The position numbers were made by a program, and so were the translations under genes. A stretch of 14,351 nucleotides of DNA from Lojkania enalia (Eukaryota > Ascomycota > Dothideomycetes > Pleosporales). Below, piece after piece: positions 1 through 8,246 of the stretch (positions are counted from its first letter, which is position 1; each line of letters begins with the position of its first letter). The notes beneath the pieces are model-generated. The model was not told the DNA's origin. It did not search any database and saw only the letters and a program-made list of their open reading frames with translations. The stretch is from contig ML986817.1 of NCBI GenBank assembly GCA_010094045.1, forward strand, positions 1 through 14,351, read 5' to 3'.

Positions 1-1170
1 CCTAATTTAATAAAGCTTAGTAAGACTAAGGAGTAGGTAATTGTTTAGCATATACTAGATTTAAATATAAGAGGATTTCTGCTACGGCTTACTACTATTT
101 AAGATATAGCTAATTTACTGCTAGCTACGCGCTCTACTAGCTAGGTTGGAAAGAACTGGGTAGAGAACTTTATTAAATATACGCCTAAGCTTAAGGTTAA
201 ATTTAATCGAAAGTATGACTATTTAAGAGCTAAATATAAGGATCCTAAGGTTATAGAAGGCTAGTTCTACCTTATATAGAATATAAAGGCTAAGTATAAT
301 ATTATTAATAAAGATATATACAACTTTAATAAATTAGGCTTTATAATAGGCGTAATATCGATAGGAGTAATAGTTACTAGTTCTAAGAGATAGAATCGAC
401 TAAAGCAGCTCTAGCTAGGTAATTATAAGTAGACTATAGTTATCTAAGGTATTAATATAATAGAATAGGCGATACTATCTTTTATTATCTTTATAGGCAC
501 CTACTACCTCTCTATATAGTATAAAGAAGATAATATTCTACCAACCTAGGCTATATAGGTTACTAATAACAGCTGGACGATAAATAATATTAGTATTAAG
601 TAGTTAAAGCACTTTAACGCGTATATAAAGGATTATACTATTAGTATATATCGATTACTAATTCTTAACAGCTATAAGAGCTACAACTTACTTAAATTTA
701 GGCAGCTCTATAAGAAAAAGAATATTATTACTCTCTACATACTTCTACATTTATTATACCTACTACAGCTACTAGATATAGGTTGTTTCTCGCCTTTAAA
801 GACTATATACGGGCGCTAAGTCGAGCAGCTAATACGCGGTTATATTAACTATATTACAAAAATCGAGTTCTTACCCTATTTTAAAGTAGCTTTTAATATA
901 GCAATTATAAAGAGTAATATCCTAAATAGCTTTCGAGGTACTAGTTTAGTTCTATTTAATTTAAATATAGTACTATTAAAGCTTAAAGTTTAACTATATA
1001 CGCTAATACCCTCTATAATTAAAGATACCCTTTAGGAGTTAAAAATATTAAGTAATCCTATTAAATTTAGGTCTTAATCTACGTACGTTTAATTAAGAGT
1101 TTAAAAGTACTAAAATAACTTATCTACTTTAATAGTAGAGGCGTTTAAACAGTTTATAAAGGGTGTTGTA
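1..1170 (+). pseudogene. Fot1/pogo transposase, N-terminal and catalytic part (RIP pseudogene)
   Basis: Frame 1 reads through from base 1 to 1170 with no frameshift but many TAG/TAA stops that correspond to Gln or Trp codons. Bases 1-240 give the end of the helix-turn-helix/CENP-B-like DNA-binding region (VGKNWVENFIKYTPKLKVKF, then NRKYDYLRA). The DDE_1 nuclease follows. The first acidic site is in YNFNKLGF, where the usual D of NFDE-type motifs is N at 328-330 and the E is K. The second is LILNSYKSYN, with D changed to N at 667-669 and two expected His changed to Tyr. The third Asp survives in LDIGCF (775-777). The coding frame is cut at 1170 by a retrotransposon and resumes at 6680. The start codon lies outside the window. 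Two catalytic changes plus the stops make it dead. Confidence 0.88.
1166..1170. repeat. Left target-site duplication of element 1 (ttgta)
   Basis: The five bases ttgta abut the left LTR, and ttaca abuts the right LTR at 6675. A TTGCA original explains both: C to T by RIP of CpA in the left copy, and G to A (CpA on the other strand) in the right copy. The split transposase frame rejoins exactly if one copy is removed. Confidence 0.8.
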
Positions 1171-1372
1171 TAAAAAGGTCTGAGGATATAATAGAATTAG
1201 ATATAATAAGAATCCATTATTATTAAAGCTAGAGGAAGAGAAGAGAAGGTATACGGTAGTAAGATATATATTATTCGCTTATTTTAGTCCAGGCAGATAC
1301 AGGGTCGTATAAGGGTAACTGCTATTATAGCATCGCAGGAATAGAACCGAGCTATAGGCTAGGACCTTTATA
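1171..1372 (-). repeat. Element 1 3' LTR (202 bp)
   Basis: It aligns without gaps to 6473-6674. By hand I count 19 differences in 202 positions, all transitions. It retains more CA/TG than the other copy (for example ccattat against ctattat), so the two LTRs were mutated unequally. It abuts the purine tract at 1376-1402, which marks it as the 3' LTR of a minus-strand element. Confidence 0.9.
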
Positions 1373-1375
1373 ATA

Positions 1376-1402
1376 TTCCCCTCCTCCTCCTCCTCTTCTT
1401 CT
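1376..1402 (-). other. Polypurine tract of element 1
   Basis: Twenty-seven uninterrupted pyrimidines on the + strand (cctcctcctcctcctcttct core) give a purine run of GAA, GAG and GGA units on the minus strand, a few bases upstream of the 3' LTR. This is the expected position and composition of the plus-strand priming tract of a Gypsy element. It also stands out as a GA-rich simple repeat untouched by RIP, since it contains no CpA. Confidence 0.75.
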
Positions 1403-1429
1403 AGTGCTGAGTTGTACGGACAAGTAGTT

Positions 1430-4400
1430 CTTTAGTAAAGTTCCGCTCTATATCCCGTTCGAATTCTCCTAGAGTAATTGTATTTTTACAGTTACTCTAG
1501 TCGTTCTATAAGAGTATAGTATAACCAGTCTACTTATAAAGGAACTACTATTTTAGGCCGCCTCCCCTCTTACTAATTACTCGTACGTCTTGGATTTTCT
1601 CAAGCTCCTATTTATCTTCGTTTCTAATACTGATTGGCGCTGGTTAATAGTTGTCTTATATTTAACTTAGTAACGGGTCTTAAATAATAGAGCGAAGTAG
1701 AATTGTATAGAAGATATTATAAATTTCTAATAGGGTGTCTAGTCGGTATATATTTCGTCTAACAGTCTTAATAACTGTATATTATTAATAGAGCTTATAG
1801 AGCTTCTTTTTCCTTATAGGGTCTATCTTAATATTATATATATTAAGCTAAACTTTATCCCCTAATTAGTATTATAGTATAGGATCTCTTATATAATTAT
1901 AAATTTTTTACTACTACTATTATATATAGGCTATTATTACTTACGCGAATTCGACGCAGTCTTTTAATTTACTAATAATCTATTTTACTATATAAATAGG
2001 GTTTCTAGGCTACTCTATTAGCGGCTCCTCTTCTAGTTATACGGACTCTCTTAAGTTCGGGTGATAGCTATAAGTAAGAAAGAATAGGCTAACTCTTATA
2101 GAGGAAGCATCTCTAGTACTAATAGTAATCTAAGCTAGTAATAGCTATAGATCCCAGTTATTCTAGTAATAGTTATAATAGTAGCGGAAAAGCTCTTTAA
2201 ATAGCTGGTTTATATGCTTTATACTTCCGTTAGTCTCTAGATAGTATACTATTAATAGCTTTTACTTAATCTTAAGAATTCGATAGACGCGTGCCTATAT
2301 ACCTTATATAAACTACTCTCCTCTATTAGAGACTATTACTTGTAGGAGTCTATAATATACTACAAAATACTTAATAAACTTATTAGCTAATATTTAGCTT
2401 TTAAGGTCTGGGACGGTAATAAAGAATACTCTTTTACTTAAACGGTCTGTAATAATAAGAATATACTTATTACTATATACGGTTCTTAGTAAGTTAATAA
2501 TATAGTCTATTAAAATTTCTAACTATACCCTCTTAAGAACTAGAAGAGAATATAGCAGGCTTTTTTTTCTAAAACGCTAAACTGTATTTCTACTATAAGA
2601 GTAGTAATTTCGTATAAAGTATTTAATGTCCGCTACTATTCTAGGCTAAAAGTAGTACTATAATATTAACCCGATCGTAATATTCTTACTAGAGTAGCTA
2701 GCTAAATAAGAATCGTAAGTCTCTTAAATTAGCTTTATATAAAGTAACTCGCTTTTAAGAACCTAAGCGCGTTCTTTCTATATTAATCTATCTCCTAGAA
2801 CTAAGAGGTTAGATAGGCTAATTCTAAGGTAATAGAAGGTTTCTAGAAGTATTCTCTCCTCTACTTTAGTAGTATAGAGAAGTACAGCGTACATCTTATC
2901 TTTTTCTTAGGTATCTTACTATAAGGTTTCTATTAGTATTTACTATTCCTCGTATAATATCTTAGTTATAGACTCTCCTTTATCTATAGATTCCTCCCCT
3001 AATATAGAGTCTTCTAGGGTAACTACCTCTATTTAATTATTAGGAGTATTTTTAATATACTAGTTTCTAGTTTATATAGAAGCTATATAAACCCTATCCT
3101 TAAAATTAAATAGTCCGAAGAGTTAGCTAATCTTTCCTTAGATCTACTTATTATTAGCTTCTTTTAGGAGATCCTAATCGCGATATAAAAGAGTATTAGC
3201 TAGGATATTAAGCTTACCTAGCTTATATTTAAACTAGAAGTTAAACTGGGTAAAGAATACTATCTACTTTACCTAGTATTTAAAGAGTTTCTATACTTTA
3301 GTAAAGTATTTTAGGTTATAGTAATCTATACAAACTATAAAGTATATAAGTAGTTTTAAGAACTTCTCCTATTCTTTAAGGTACTATATAACTACTAGTA
3401 ATTCCTTATTATAGATTAGATAGTTATACTCTATAAGAAGTATTTACTTTAATATAAAAGCGATAGATTGTAGAACTCCTTTATTATCGTATTATAGAAA
3501 TATACCTCTAGTATACTAGCTAGAGGTATTATACTCTAGAATTATTTCCCTTTTAGAGTTATATTAGGCTAATACTGGTACTTATATAAAGTATTACTTT
3601 AGGTAATTAAAGATAGTAAGTACCCGATTATCGAGTTAAAACTGTTTTTTCTCTTATTCCCTTTAGGTAAGAGCTGTTAATAGAGCAACTACTTCAGAAA
3701 ATTCTTTAATAAACTAGTAGTAGAAGTTTATAAAGCTTAAAAAGTTCTATATACCGTAAACTAATATAGGTGCTTTTTAATCCTAGATTGCTTTAACTTT
3801 CTATAAGTCTATTCGGATACCTTTTTCCGCATTAATAATAAAGCTAAGATATTTCGTTATATAGACTTTAAATTCGTACTTATTAATATTAAATTAGAGG
3901 CCAGCATCTATTAGCTTTTAAAGGATTACTTTAATATAGCGTTAATAGTCTTATAGGGAGCTGTCTGTATATATAAGAATATTATCTAAGTATACTAAGA
4001 TAAAGTCGCTTAAATACTCTTAGATTATATAATTAATATACTATTAGAAGGTACTTAGAGTATTTATAAAGTTAAAAGGTATAACCAGCTACTTATATAA
4101 ACTATAGTAGGTTGTAAACGCTGTCTTCTACTCGTCTCCTTCTTTAATTCGAATCTTATTAAATATAGTAATAATATTAAGTTTTATAAACTATTTAGCT
4201 CAACTAATTTAATTTAGCATTTCTTAGATTAGAGGTAGAGGGTAGTAGTCTTTCTATATAATAGCGTTTAGGGCGCGGTAGTTAATATAGAAGTAGAGGC
4301 TACTCCTTAGTTTTCGTACGAACAGGACCGATACTATAGCTAGGGAATTGCTGACCCGAATAAATCCTTTATTAAGAAGCTCTATTAGGGTCTTCCGAAG

Positions 4401-5230
4401 GATAAGAAGTATCTCTTATAATATTCTATATAAAGGACCTGAGGGGATCCTTAGAGGGCTTCTATCTTTCCCTTCTAGCTTAATTATATAGTCTACTTCT
4501 AGTCTTAAAGGCGGTAGCTTATTAGCTTCCTATTAATTAAAAGTATAGAGCTACTATATATATTCTTTAGGGAGTTTCGTATAAGGGTCCGTCTTTAACT
4601 TATTTTCTAGAGCCTTCTAAATATCAGCTATACTAACAGTAAAAATGCGGGGTAGCTTAATAAAAGAATCTTACAGGCGTCTCCTATAGTATTTTACTAT
4701 AGTAGAGAAAGTATATGCTAAGACTTAGGTAATATTAGCCGTATATTACTACTTCTAAAGCTCTTAGTTTCGTATAATTACTCTTATTCTATAAATATAT
4801 AGGATTTTCGTTTTTGGGTTAATAATTGCGTCTTTACTTTACCTCTATAGGCGTTCTAAAATTATACTATAATCTCCTTCTATCCTTAGGACTATATAAG
4901 TAAATACCTGATCTAGACCTACCTAACTCCCGCCTATATCTAGTAAGTTAATAATAGCTACCTTTTTAATAATTCTAGCCGAGAAGTTACTAAATAATAA
5001 GGCCGTTAATAGCGTTGGAAGGCGGAGGTATTCTAGTCTAGCTTTTTATATAATCCTTTTCTCGACCATTATATATAAGTTACAGCTATTATCTATTAAG
5101 GCGAGAAGGCTAAAAGTATTATTAAGTAGTACGGGGGCTATAAATAGAGCGTTAGTTATCTAAAATCGATTAAATTTATCTAGTACTTACTTATTTACCT
5201 ACCCTTTTTATAGCTCTAAGCGCTAACTTC
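1430..5230 (-). pseudogene. Element 1 pol polyprotein (RIP pseudogene): PR-RT-RNase H-IN-chromodomain
   Basis: One minus-strand frame runs through all domains with no indel. Protease: LALIDNSCN, with the active Asp at 5091-5093 intact and the expected Gly changed to Ser. RT, about 4430-3650: NYRALNAI, then LNIITIFN (catalytic D to N), IPFNFIN, and VYLDN at 3981-3995 in place of VYLDD. RNase H, about 3580-3300: includes ILEYNTSS, where Asp is expected at N, and YNKELL. Integrase: zinc-binding CxxC changed to YYSY near 2600; core Asp at 2505-2507 (IDYIINL) and 2445-2447 (ITDRLSK) retained. Chromodomain, about 1610-1430: ELEKIQDVRV, then FLYKQTGY where Trp became a stop. Pol is in the -1 frame relative to gag. 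Stops and the YLDN change make it non-functional. Confidence 0.88.
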
Positions 5231-5339
5231 TATTTAAAACAATACTTTTTCTATTCTATTAGCTTAGGCTATATTTCTATATTTCTTATTATACTAAATA
5301 GGCTCTAGCGATATTATATAAGCCTGATTGAACCGTATA

Positions 5340-6440
5340 CTGCTCTTAGGCGGAGCGTAGCGGTAGCTTTAAGTAAAGTAACCTCTATTTCTACAGGTAA
5401 AACAGGTATTTTATTATTTCTAAGCCTTTAACTCTTTCTTAGTAATATTCTTTATCTTCTCTAGTAGCTAAAGCCTTATATCTAGGTGCTGTACGAGTCT
5501 ATAATTAGCTGTTAACGTCTAGTCTATAGTATTATTAATAGTAGCTAACAATTGTGGTTGCGGGAGTAGCGTAAGTAGCTATCCCTAGCTGTCCCTTATC
5601 TAACTAGTCTTCCCCCTACTAAAAGACTATATAAAAGCGCTATCGAGTTTAGCTACTTTAAAACGGTTATTAAGAATATAAAGTTTTCGTACAAAGGTTG
5701 TATACGACATAAAGTCTTCTTTACTAATACTACTAATTATTAATTAGTAGAGCTCGGGACAAATCTTCTCTTCTAGATCTTATATCTTAACTTAGTCTGG
5801 GTGAGAGTTATATAATACTTCTATAGAAAGATAATTATATTTAACTAGAAACTTAATAAAAGTTTTATTACTTTATCTTAGGGTTTTAAACTTAATCCTA
5901 GCTTATTTCTAATAGTAGGGGTTATTATATTATATATCTATAATTGTCTAGAATTTGTCGTAGGTAAAAGTACCTATAATAATACGTTTTTTATATAACT
6001 AAAAGTATATTCTAGTATTACTCTTATAAAATAATATTATATAGGCTGCTACTATCGTATCTATTAAGCCTATAGATAAACCGTCGATATAGATCTTAGT
6101 CTTTATACTACTTTTCCAAATAGGGTATACTTTACAGTCTCTTTAGAACTTATCTAGCTTATTAAGTATAGCTTTTATACGAATAGGCTTAGTAGTTATT
6201 AATAATATAGTTGGCGAGATACTCTCTTTAAAAGCCGAGTACTTATTTAGTTACTCCTTAAGCTTCTAATAAAGGCTTATTCTTTTAAGTTGCTATTACT
6301 GCTTTTCTTTCTCTAGGCATTCTAGCCTAGCTACTATTTTAGCGAACTGTCTTTATACAGTCGCTATATTAAATTCTTATTCTACTAGTCTATTTTAGTC
6401 TATAATTTTATATAGTAGCAGGTCTACTTAGTAGTTAAGA
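5340..6440 (-). pseudogene. Element 1 gag (RIP pseudogene) with zinc knuckle
   Basis: The minus-strand frame begins with a charged, probably coiled-coil stretch (AKIVARLECLEKEK followed by stop codons that were Gln). A typical fungal Gypsy Gag body follows: IWKSSIKTKIYIDG, FTYDKFQTIIDIQYNNPYYQ, and HPDQVKIQDLEEKICPEL. At 5404-5363 there is a CCHC knuckle, CFTCRNRGYFTQSY, in which the His and last Cys are now Tyr, the changes expected from RIP of CAT and TGT/TGC. No credible ATG survives, so the upstream limit is approximate. The frame is +1 relative to pol. The product would have formed the virus-like particle and bound element RNA. It is destroyed by many stops. Confidence 0.82.
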
Positions 6441-6472
6441 TAGAATCTAGTATAGTATAAGTTTTAATAAAT

Positions 6473-6674
6473 TAAGAAGGTCTAAGGATATAATAGGATT
6501 AGATATAATAAGAATCTATTATTATTAAAGTTAGAGAAAGAGAAGAGAAGATATATAGTAGTAAGATATATATTATTCGCTTACTTTAGTCCAGGTAGAT
6601 ATAGGGTCGTATAAGGGTAACTGCTATTATAGTATCGCAGGAATAGGATTAAGCTATAGACTGGGACCTTTATA
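6473..6674 (-). repeat. Element 1 5' LTR (202 bp)
   Basis: This is the same length as the LTR at 1171-1372 and is collinear with it. All observed differences are transitions. It is followed on the minus strand by an AT-rich leader in which I cannot recognise a tRNA primer-binding site, perhaps because RIP altered it. Confidence 0.9.
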
Positions 6675-6679
6675 TTACA
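6675..6679. repeat. Right target-site duplication of element 1 (ttaca)
   Basis: This is the partner of ttgta at 1166-1170. The two copies differ at two positions, each explained by one RIP transition from TTGCA. Confidence 0.78.
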
Positions 6680-7075
6680 TATATAATATATAAAAACGTA
6701 CTATTACGCGCTTAAGTTACTAAGTTTTAAGCAGCTAATAAAGCTACTATATAATATTAATTATATAAAAGAAAGCGTATATAGAAGGAAGGTAACTTAA
6801 TAATTAAAGAAGACGTTTAACTAACTACTCTAAAAGAGTTTAGCACTCGTACTAATAGGAAGAAGGGTAGAAAGAAGGTACGCGTTAATAGAGGCTAGCC
6901 GACTTAAAGGCGCTATAGGTAGTATAGCGAGGCTAGATATAACTCACAGACGTATAAAAATAATGCTATAGATATAGAAGAATAGGCTACTATACTATAT
7001 AATATAATAGAATATAAGAAAGTACAATATTTTACGAAAAGTAGTCGCGATTTTAATATAGTTTTAGCATTATAA
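6680..7075 (+). pseudogene. Fot1/pogo transposase, C-terminal part (RIP pseudogene)
   Basis: This continues, in frame, the transposase interrupted at 1170. It shows the basic C-terminal region typical of fungal pogo-like transposases: LYKRKRI, LTTLKEFSTRTNRKKGRKKV, then RRY-R-stop-YSEARYNSQTYK. The last motif matches a CX2C-X4-H-X4-C zinc knuckle in which all four ligands are now Tyr (codons at 6914, 6923, 6938 and 6953), each explicable by a single RIP transition. The frame reaches TAA at 7073-7075, but earlier stops may include the true terminator, so the end is uncertain. With the left block this makes at least 520 codons, close to the roughly 540 residues I know for Fot1. Confidence 0.82.
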
Positions 7076-7104
7076 TCAGCTCGCTTAGGTAATCAGCTCG
7101 CTTA
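7074..7104 (+). repeat. 14-bp direct repeat in the transposon's terminal region
   Basis: The sequence aatcagctcgctta occurs at 7074-7087 and again at 7091-7104, followed by tactatacgt and TA. Its position just after the transposase stop suggests subterminal transposase-binding repeats within the right end of the Fot1-like element. The left end is outside the window, so the inverted-repeat partner cannot be tested. Confidence 0.55.
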
Positions 7105-7116
7105 TACTATACGTTA

Positions 7117-7499
7117 TATATTAGTAGATAATAAAAGAATTATATAAATTACTAGAATAGAAATACCTAGAAGTAGTAGAAATAGAGTAAAAGTTAAGAA
7201 AGAGCTTTACTCTTACTAATATAAGAAAAGAAGTATAAGACGTACTATATAAGTATTTAAAATACGAGAAGAATAAGACTATAAGATATAAGCTTTATAA
7301 ATTCTTATAACTGTTAGAAGTACCTAAAGAACTATAGAAGTAGATTATAATCGACTTTATAACTAAATTACTAGAATTAATAAAACTAGAATTAGAGAGA
7401 AGATATAATATAATTATAAATATAGTAGATTAACTAATAAAGTATATATACTTTAGACTAATCTTAAAAATAATAATAGTACCTAAACTAGCGTATAAG
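7117..7499 (+). pseudogene. Integrase fragment of a third Gypsy element (RIP pseudogene)
   Basis: One + strand frame encodes the N-terminal half of a Ty3/Gypsy integrase. The zinc-binding region reads VLYKYLKYEKNK, where CxxC has become YLKY (7254-7265), then RYKLYKFL and LLEVPKEL. The core follows: IIIDFITKLLELIK with its Asp at 7353-7355 intact, and INIVD-stop-LIKYIYF with the second Asp at 7428-7430 intact. The sequence differs from the integrases of elements 1 and 2, so it is a separate family. It starts where the Fot1-like element ends and stops abruptly at 7499, where unmutated sequence begins. The rest of this element is absent or lies left of the window. Confidence 0.8.
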
Positions 7500-7517
7500 T
7501 GTCAGAAGCACGGCTCT
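7500..7517. repeat. 18-bp direct repeat, copy 1
   Basis: tgtcagaagcacggctct occurs here and, identically, at 7924-7941. The two copies are 424 bp apart. They either flank a SINE-like insertion as target duplications or mark the period of a tandem unit. Confidence 0.85.
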
Positions 7518-7814
7518 ACACCACTGTGCTACTGCAACCAAAAGGTACGAATGATTAATATCGCTGATTATAGGTGTAGAATAGTATATACCCTTACATT
7601 ATCTCCCTCCTTAGCAGCGTACGCCCGGACGCTCTAAGAGATGCGATACATGAAGGTAGGTACTAAGACTTCTGGCTCTACTAGATTAACCCTCCGGTTA
7701 TCTCCAGCTACCTCTTAGTACGCCTGCGCGGATGCGCTCATGCGCACGTGCCTATATATACTAGACCTTCCAGCAACTCTTAGCGCAGCGCCTAAAGAGG
7801 CCGCCTTATGCTTT

Positions 7815-7833
7815 AGCTTTTTCACAAAAAGCT
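7815..7833. other. Perfect 8-bp inverted repeat (hairpin)
   Basis: agcttttt and aaaaagct are separated by cac. It lies inside the SINE-like unit, downstream of the B box on the minus strand. The T run could act as a weak Pol III stop, but this is only inferred. Confidence 0.4.
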
Positions 7834-7857
7834 TGTTAAGCTGAACTGGCTCCTGTG

Positions 7858-7868
7858 CGAATCGAACC
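7858..7868 (-). promoter_or_regulatory. Pol III B-box-like motif
   Basis: GGTTCGATTCG on the minus strand matches the consensus GGTTCGANTCC at 10 of 11 positions. It is followed by CACAGGAGCC, which resembles the 3' half of a tRNA T-arm and acceptor stem, but the T-stem pairs poorly (3 of 5). Confidence 0.55.
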
Positions 7869-7923
7869 CGCGACCCTGCAGTACCGCCCATCGACCCCGC
7901 ACGCCAGGTGATATTGATTATAA

Positions 7924-7941
7924 TGTCAGAAGCACGGCTCT
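7924..7941. repeat. 18-bp direct repeat, copy 2
   Basis: Identical to 7500-7517. It is cut off exactly at 7941 by the start of the LTR at 7942, whereas copy 1 continues into acaccactgtgctactg. Confidence 0.85.
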
Positions 7942-7999
7942 TGTCACGGTAATACCGCGACACCTCTGCACCTACACCACCCTTACCACAATACCCGAA

Positions 8000-8034
8000 C
8001 CAGCTGCCAGCGACAGCTGTCAGCTGCTAGCTGG
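8000..8034. other. Imperfect 35-bp palindrome in LTR
   Basis: ccagctgccagc (8000-8011) and gctgctagctgg (8023-8034) are inverted with 10 of 12 matches around the perfect palindrome gacagctgtc (8012-8021). It lies upstream of the TATA-like box. A role as a binding site in U3 is possible but unproven. Confidence 0.5.
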
Positions 8035-8116
8035 AATATAACCGACTTGTCTTGACCACGATGGAGGAAGGTTTCGCCGACCCGGCTAGCCCGTGCAGCA
8101 GCACAGACCTAGCCCC

Positions 8117-8124
8117 TATAAAAA
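8117..8124 (+). promoter_or_regulatory. TATA-like box of the LTR
   Basis: TATAAAAA lies about 175 bp into the 303-bp LTR and is followed by an AT-rich stretch. The position fits a U3 promoter driving transcription toward gag on the + strand. Confidence 0.5.
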
Positions 8125-8246
8125 CCTGTATAATATAGATATCTCTATTCTTCACGCAACGTCTTAATATTCACACGTAGTATGTAGTAATAGAGTTGAC
8201 TGCCTAAAGTGTGATTAACTAACTGCGCGTGAGCGTCCGTGACATT

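Larger units (their letters stand above)
1171..6674 (-). mobile_element. Element 1: complete nested Ty3/Gypsy chromovirus, RIPed
   Basis: This is a full-length LTR retrotransposon on the minus strand, 5504 bp, bounded by 202-bp LTRs and a 5-bp target duplication. Reading 6674 to 1171 the order is 5' LTR, gag with a zinc knuckle, pol (protease, reverse transcriptase, RNase H, integrase, chromodomain), a long purine tract and the 3' LTR. Integrase after RT/RNase H gives Ty3/Gypsy order, and the terminal chromodomain places it among chromoviruses. The LTR ends now read ta...ta instead of TG...CA, as RIP would produce. All coding parts carry many TAA/TAG stops. I cannot name the family from sequence alone. 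Confidence 0.9.
1..7114 (+). mobile_element. RIP-degraded Fot1/pogo-type DNA transposon, split by a retrotransposon
   Basis: This is a Tc1/mariner-superfamily element of the fungal Fot1/pogo group, recognised from its transposase in two blocks (1-1170 and 6680-7075). The 5' terminus lies beyond the window. The right end is probably near 7114, where a repeat-rich terminal region ends in acgt followed by TA, the usual target dinucleotide of this superfamily. A 5504-bp Gypsy element sits at 1170/6675. Beyond the right end the sequence becomes a Gypsy integrase, so this transposon apparently landed in an older retroelement. The exact right end is inferred, because the matching left inverted repeat is not visible. 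Confidence 0.8.
7500..7941 (-). mobile_element. tRNA-like/SINE-like unit, not RIPed
   Basis: This segment has ordinary CA/TG content, unlike its surroundings. On the minus strand it contains GGTTCGATTCG at 7858-7868, a near-perfect Pol III B box, and TAGCACAGTGG at 7521-7531, a perfect match to the A-box consensus. The order is unusual: read on the minus strand, the B box comes first, and the A box follows after TTTT (7540-7543) and GGTTGCAG. This fits a head-to-tail array of about 424-bp units, one missing its 5' end and the next cut after the A box. Alternatively it is a SINE flanked by 18-bp target duplications with an unusual 3' end. No folded tRNA cloverleaf is convincing, so I do not call a tRNA gene. 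It has no coding potential I would trust. Confidence 0.45.
7942..8244 (+). repeat. 303-bp LTR, largely unmutated, preceding element 2
   Basis: It begins TGTCACGG and ends CCGTGACA, a perfect 8-bp terminal inverted repeat of the TG...CA kind expected for a Gypsy LTR. The first 21 bases are themselves nearly palindromic around TACCG/CGGTA. It contains a TATA-like box (8117-8124) in the right place for U3. Unlike the gag that follows, it has hardly any RIP. The flanking five bases (gctct and ttatg) do not match, so it is not a simple solo LTR with an intact duplication. The probable 3' LTR of element 2 at 13685 does not resemble it beyond the first bases. It may be a 5' LTR from a recombinant element or a separate, later arrival. 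Confidence 0.72.

Noticed and set aside
1..1170. TAG/TAA recoding (alternative genetic code) explaining the many in-frame stops
   Set aside because: Stops occur on whichever strand is coding, together with Asp to Asn and Cys/His to Tyr changes and global CA/TG loss. RIP explains all of these; a different code does not.
7869..7906. A standard A box (TGGCGTGCGG at 7897-7906, minus strand) paired with the B box at normal tRNA spacing
   Set aside because: It matches the A-box consensus poorly (about three mismatches), and no cloverleaf with proper T and acceptor stems can be folded, so I do not call a tRNA gene.
7715..7963. An 82-codon open frame on the minus strand, starting at 7963
   Set aside because: It runs across the LTR start, an 18-bp repeat and the B-box-bearing SINE-like unit. 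It has no recognisable domain, and it is open only because this island escaped the RIP stops that close all other frames.
7942..8244. Solo LTR
   Set aside because: The five bases on either side (gctct and ttatg) do not match, and a gag frame starts immediately to the right, so a simple solo LTR is not supported.
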